Below are positions 59,765-64,000 of a DNA stretch of 64,000 nt, in pieces. The translations under genes and the position numbers were made by a program. Location: NCBI GenBank assembly GCA_034440635.1, contig JAOTON010001253.1, positions 62,001 through 126,000 on the forward strand. The letters are read 5' to 3'. Positions within the stretch are counted from its first letter, which is position 1, and each line of letters starts with the position of its first letter. The notes under the pieces were generated by a model that saw only the letters and a list, made by a program, of their open reading frames with translations, was not told the origin of the DNA and made no database searches. The stretch comes from Lepas anatifera (lineage: Eukaryota; Arthropoda; Thecostraca; Lepadidae).

Positions 59765-60065
59765 AATCCACCATTCTGTCGATTTCGCTCCAAATCTGTA
59801 AAAAAGAGACGAGACCTGCGTGAAGGATGGATATGGAACAGGTATAAATAAACGGTACTTAAGCGCTACAAGACTATCGCTGAAGGCAAATAGATCAATG
59901 AAACAATAATGTGATCAGGACAAGTGCGAGGAACACACAATTTCTTCAATTAGCGTTTGTTACATGGAATTTTTATTTTGATCTAATCTCGTTTTGCTCA
60001 TTTCTCTTTTTCTTTCCCCTCTGCTTTGAAGGTGATGATGGTACCACATGTCATAGCCGGGGAGG

Positions 60066-60338
60066 TCTCTCTCTCTCGCTCTCTCTTGCTCTCTCACTCT
60101 TTCTCTTGCTCTCTCACTCCCTCTTGCTCTCTCAATCTCTCTCTTGCTCTCTCTCGCTCTCTCTCTCTTGCTCTCTCACTCTCTCTCTTGCTCTCTCACT
60201 CTCTCTCTTGCTCTCTCACTCTCTCTTGCTCTCTCTCTTGCTCTCTTGCTCTCTCTCTTGCTACTCGCTCTCTCTTGCTCGCTCGCTCTCTCTCTCTTGC
60301 TCTCTCGCTCTCTCTTGCTCTCTTGCTCTCTCGCTCTC
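60066..60338. repeat. CTCTTG/CTCTCG-type microsatellite
   Basis: About 270 bp of CT-rich repeats with regular TTGCTCTCTC and CTCGCTCTCTC interruptions. The overlapping Leu-Ser frames are artefacts. Confidence 0.9.
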
Positions 60339-60339
60339 A

Positions 60340-62110
60340 CAAGATGTGTGAATACAAGCCTAGTAACGAAACATTCTAGCCTCCAGTGCAGAAAACTGAC
60401 AGCTTAGTTCCCACCTAGCCTATCACACTGACATGCTCCTTTGTCTGCCTCAGCCTAGCTGGCCACCTCACAACCCATATCTGCGAGCTCATGCTGTCTG
60501 AATTTGGAAACATGATGGGACAAATGTGGTATTCTCTGCCAAAGTTTTTAAGGTATTATTTTACAAGTAGGTGAGCAATTGTTTATCACCTTCTAATAAC
60601 CATCAACTGACATAATATTATGCAATGAGAATGAGTTTAACAACACATTCCCCCACAAACAATTTTCTCTCATTACATTTACCACCTATCATACCATGAC
60701 ACTAGCACTCAATGGTAGTGCACAACCACAGCACAGGATCCCGCAAACATTCGAGTGACATACTTGATCACCAGGACTTAATGCACAACATCTATGTAGA
60801 TAACTATTTCAATTTGCGAAAAAATTAAGAACACAAAATTGTTGGAGATGAGCCTACACAATGTGACTGCTGCAAGTATGACTTACCTGGTAAATATTGA
60901 TGCTAGCATCTGTCTTTGTATGTCTCTATTCCAGAGAAGTGGAAGTCAAAATACCACATCAACATCCTTTTTCTCTCATATAATTATCAGGGACCAGACT
61001 AATCGAAAAGCCTGCAAATCCCATTAGACGTCACTCTATCTCAGCAAAATCGCCTATTCATAAGCATCTGGACTCCGTCCGCAGTTTAAAATGCAAAAGA
61101 ATTGGATGAAAATACTAAATACCACTATCACTTATACACGCCGCCAACGCTGCACCACCACCACACAGCAGTAAATAATGTGCGCGGCGAAATTTGACGC
61201 AGCACGTGCAGCGTCCTTTTTCACTCAGCTCTCGCCAGGGTCACTTTGCTCGCGGTTCTAGAGTCAGCTGACTCCGCGATCGAACCAGACACAGGCTGTC
61301 CTTGGCCGACTCATCATCTGACCCTGCGCTCAATTTCGTTCATGCTGGGAGGTTCATTGAACTCTTGCTGAACGACTCAACCTAATTTTGAGAGTCAGCG
61401 AATACGAGAGTTCAGAGTCACCACAATGCAGGAAATTTAGGAGAGTCAAAATTTTTTCTCAGTGTATAACCCAGGTGCTTCCGCCGAGCACGGGTATTTG
61501 CACGAGGATGGGTAACCTTGAACTGATGGCCCTGTGTATTGGTCACTTGCGGCTCCTTACATTGTACCTCCTTTGACACTCTCGAACAGTTTTGGAAAGC
61601 ATTTTAGATAATAATCATGTTGCCGATTATTCACGGAGATCACAACGGAAAGGTTACCGAATCATGTGGCCGACCAATTCAATATGGCTGCTTCAACGGC
61701 GGCGTGGTTTGCCTTTCAGTAAAAGAAGGCAACGCACGTGCATGCATGCAAAGGAGTCTGGCTCCACATTTCGGAGGTATTTGACACCTTTTTTAGCGTC
61801 GGGTGGTATGCATTAGGGAGTCAAGATCACAGTAGGGAGTCAGCTGACTCTTAGAACAATTATCCGTTGTTTTTAAGAGGGCCAGTTGCTTCAAATGATA
61901 CCTAATGACTCCCGTAAGGGTAGAAATAATCCCTTGCAAAAATCCGACAGTGCTTCTGAGGGTCTCTAAGCATGCTCAAAACAGGTGTTTAATACCACAA
62001 AATAATCCATCCATTAGCATCCTACTAACGCAAAACATGCCACAGTTTGCAACCTGGGCTGGTGAAACATTTATGGGTTGACATTTTTAATGGTGATACA
62101 CTGAACACTT
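60340..62110. other. Gene-free stretch, nothing firm
   Basis: Chance open frames only. The palindrome GAGTCAGCTGACTC occurs twice, at 61261-61274 and about 61836-61849. No ends of elements were found. Confidence 0.4.
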
Positions 62111-62123
62111 ATTTAGCCTCTGC

Positions 62124-62506
62124 CAGTGGCGGATCTAGCCGGTCGGTTTGGGAGGGGCAAACCAAAGTCGAAAAGCAAAAAAAAAAAACGTCACGCAACG
62201 CAAAATTGCGCTAAAATATGACTTCCCGGTAAGGGTGTTTGAGGCAAGAAGCAAAAAAAACGTCACGGGCTGAAAAATATGAGCTCAAGATCCTTTTTTC
62301 CTATCCAAGGCCCGATATTTTCACTGAACTTAACTGGTTCCGTTAGAAGTTGAGAGTTAAAGCACCAAAATGTTGCCTATAAACTTAAAATGAGTCGGGG
62401 AAAAAAGGAGGTCGATCGCTTTGGGGGGGGCAAAAACATAGTTTTGCCCCGAGCTTTTCCGTTTGGGGGGCAATTGCCTTTTTTGCCCCCCCTGGATCCG
62501 CCACTG
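62124..62506. mobile_element. hAT-like MITE, 383 bp
   Basis: The ends are CAGTGGCGGATCTAG and, inverted, CTGGATCCGCCACTG. The 8-bp target duplication GCCTCTGC is perfect (62116-62123 and 62507-62514). The subterminal regions are both G-rich on the outward strand. There is no transposase. The 8-bp duplication and CAG...CTG ends are typical of hAT-type elements. Confidence 0.88.
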
Positions 62507-62514
62507 GCCTCTGC

Positions 62515-62970
62515 TCTCACAGTGACTGCCCCTCCCACCCCTTCACCTTCAGTCCTCAAACACTCCGTAGCAGAGGATTGCACCCGCTCACTATGACTGC
62601 AATAATAACGATGCGTGCCTCTAAACCGAGGCACGCAGCAATTCTATAGCTAGCTGCACCCGTTTCATGATCAAGTTGACAAACATGCTTTATTCTCAGG
62701 AAAAAGCATGAATGAAATGTGGCGTGGAACGTTTTATTATGGAAAATTAGGGCAGGGAACATGCGGAAATAAGCCTCGACAGCCAATTGGCGTACCTTCC
62801 ATCTACGACAATCTAGTTCAACTTAAATGAAATTCTGTAAAGCCTCGGCCCCTTCCTAAGACAAATGCTTCACCTACCAAAGCGTGTAAAATCAAGTGTG
62901 CGAGCACTCCTAAAGGCCCAATAGCACCATTTAACTCTGTAAAGTACCCCGAAAGGCCAGAAAAATATGA
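62515..62970. other. Gene-free stretch, nothing recognised
   Basis: No motif on either strand. Confidence 0.4.
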
Positions 62971-62974
62971 TTAA

Positions 62975-63995
62975 CCCTCGCCCCCCATAGGGGACTATCG
63001 ATGACCCCCTAGGGGTTTTTTCGGGATATCAGAAAAACGATGACGCGCAGCACCGCGGTTGAGAGCTCTATCTCTCGCCCCATTATTTTCCCACCATCCC
63101 TGAAATTTTTTACCCCGATTCACCCAAGGTCAGGTCACCAGGCGAGGTCAACCAAGGTCACCTCACTTCAACTTTAGAGCTCTGTAAGAACTACATCTCT
63201 GAGTCAAACGATTTGAAACTTTGTACACTTGATGCCCCTTCAGAGTCTGCAGGGTGTATATCCGGGATGTTTCAATTTCGTGAACTGAGATCAGGTCACG
63301 AGGTGACCTTTCCCATTAAAAAAACATGGGGAAAGCTGTCTTATGATCTAAAAGTCACAAAAACGATTGTAAATGCTCAGCTTGCTCCGAGAAGCGTTTT
63401 TGGACACCCATTCACGGATCCCAGGGGCCATATTTTCCCTTTGACCTCCCCAAGGTCATTCAAGGTCACCAGGGTTCAAAAACAGTATTTTGACAATAAC
63501 TTTTGACCTAATTAAGCTAGAGCGCTGAATCAAACATCATCATATATATCTTGTCACTGGCTTTCGTTTGATATACGGCAAGGTTACTTTCTGACCTTTC
63601 GTGGCTTAAGGTCTTATTAGGTCACGAGGTGACCTCTGGAGGTCAAACCACTGGCGTAAGGTCATTAAGTTTCACATAACAGAAAAAGGTCTGACACTTT
63701 CCTATCAAATTTACTTTACCAGGTCTCAATAGCTCTAATGACATAAGAGTTATGCCCAGTTTGCTTAAGCATTGCATATTTGAGTGAAAATAGCCTATCG
63801 TGACCTAACTTGACCTCTGGAGGTCAAACCATTAACCTGACCACTTAAACATGCAAGGTAGTTTCTTCCTGAATTCACGCGACCCTTCTTTGCAGATTTG
63901 CGCTAACCCCCATATTTTCGGAGTTAGAGGGGAGGGGGCTATCGATGGCCCTCCGGTGGGACGAAGGTGGCGCCGGACCCCCGGTGGGGCGCAGG
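62975..63995. mobile_element. TTAA-flanked AGGTCA-rich element, second 1.0-kb copy
   Basis: TTAA at 62971-62974 is followed by CCCTCGCCCCCCATAGGGG, and TTAA at 63996-63999 is preceded by CCCCCGGTGGGGCGCAGG. A 'CTATCGATG' block lies just inside both ends in inverted arrangement. The size, 1021 bp, is close to that of 56623-57634. About twenty AGGTCA or TGACCT hexamers lie between 63120 and 63830. No coding frame is supported. Confidence 0.7.
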
Positions 63996-64000
63996 TTAAA

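Noticed and set aside
59911..60407. Leu/Ser-rich frames of up to 146 codons
   Set aside because: These are products of the CTCTTG-type microsatellite and have no independent support.

Overview
This is a eukaryotic window, almost certainly from an invertebrate animal. It holds one split protein-coding gene, one tRNA gene on the opposite strand and a very dense population of transposable elements and simple repeats. The coding exons encode a zona pellucida (ZP) module that resembles the cuticle-associated ZP proteins of arthropods (the dusky/miniature/neyo/nyobe kind), so I favour an arthropod. Long AT, GA and CT microsatellites and a large intron would suit a crustacean or chelicerate, but the sequence does not prove this. 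There are no bacterial operons, CRISPR arrays or ribosomal RNA genes.

The gene lies on the + strand. Nine exons join in frame with GT/AG introns: 10520-10786, 11023-11143, 11845-11928, 17253-17395, 44324-44460, 48160-48314, 49592-49670, 50830-50992 and 51997-52171. Together they encode about 440 residues: a Thr/Ser/Pro-rich leader, a basic stretch, the whole ZP module with its cysteines, and a dibasic cleavage site (RRGKR). The signal peptide exon should lie upstream of position 10520. The transmembrane/cytoplasmic exon should lie downstream of 52171. I could find neither. Intron 4 (17396-44323) is 27 kb and is a transposon reservoir.

Layout: 1-10343 is gene-free and holds AGGTCA-rich TTAA-flanked repeats, SINE-like copies and a large inverted repeat (about 5755-8620). 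10520-17395 carries exons 1-4, with AT and GA microsatellites and an ORF remnant in intron 3. 17396-44323 contains a macrosatellite-like GGCGCC array (21238-23880), a hairpin element (25538-25885), two copies of a TTAA-flanked MITE (26562-27010, 33478-33923), two non-LTR retrotransposon fossils that meet tail to tail (27028-28745), a third RT fossil (33930-34800), a 4.4-kb hAT-like element whose inside is a GGGGCCCC-type array with a SINE inserted (34992-39385), and another TTAA MITE (40049-40834). 44324-52171 carries exons 5-9. 52172-64000 has an initiator methionine tRNA gene on the minus strand (53173-53244), a second hairpin element, AGGTCA-rich TTAA elements (56623-57634, 62975-63995), a SINE and a hAT-like MITE (62124-62506).

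The most interesting signals are three. First, hairpin elements with 14-bp target duplications that carry a CTGATGA motif shared with a second repeat family. Second, a family of about 1-kb TTAA-flanked elements packed with AGGTCA nuclear-receptor half-sites. Third, two GC-rich arrays that each grew next to repeated copies of a hAT-like terminus. All family names come from motif recognition by eye; no search was run.
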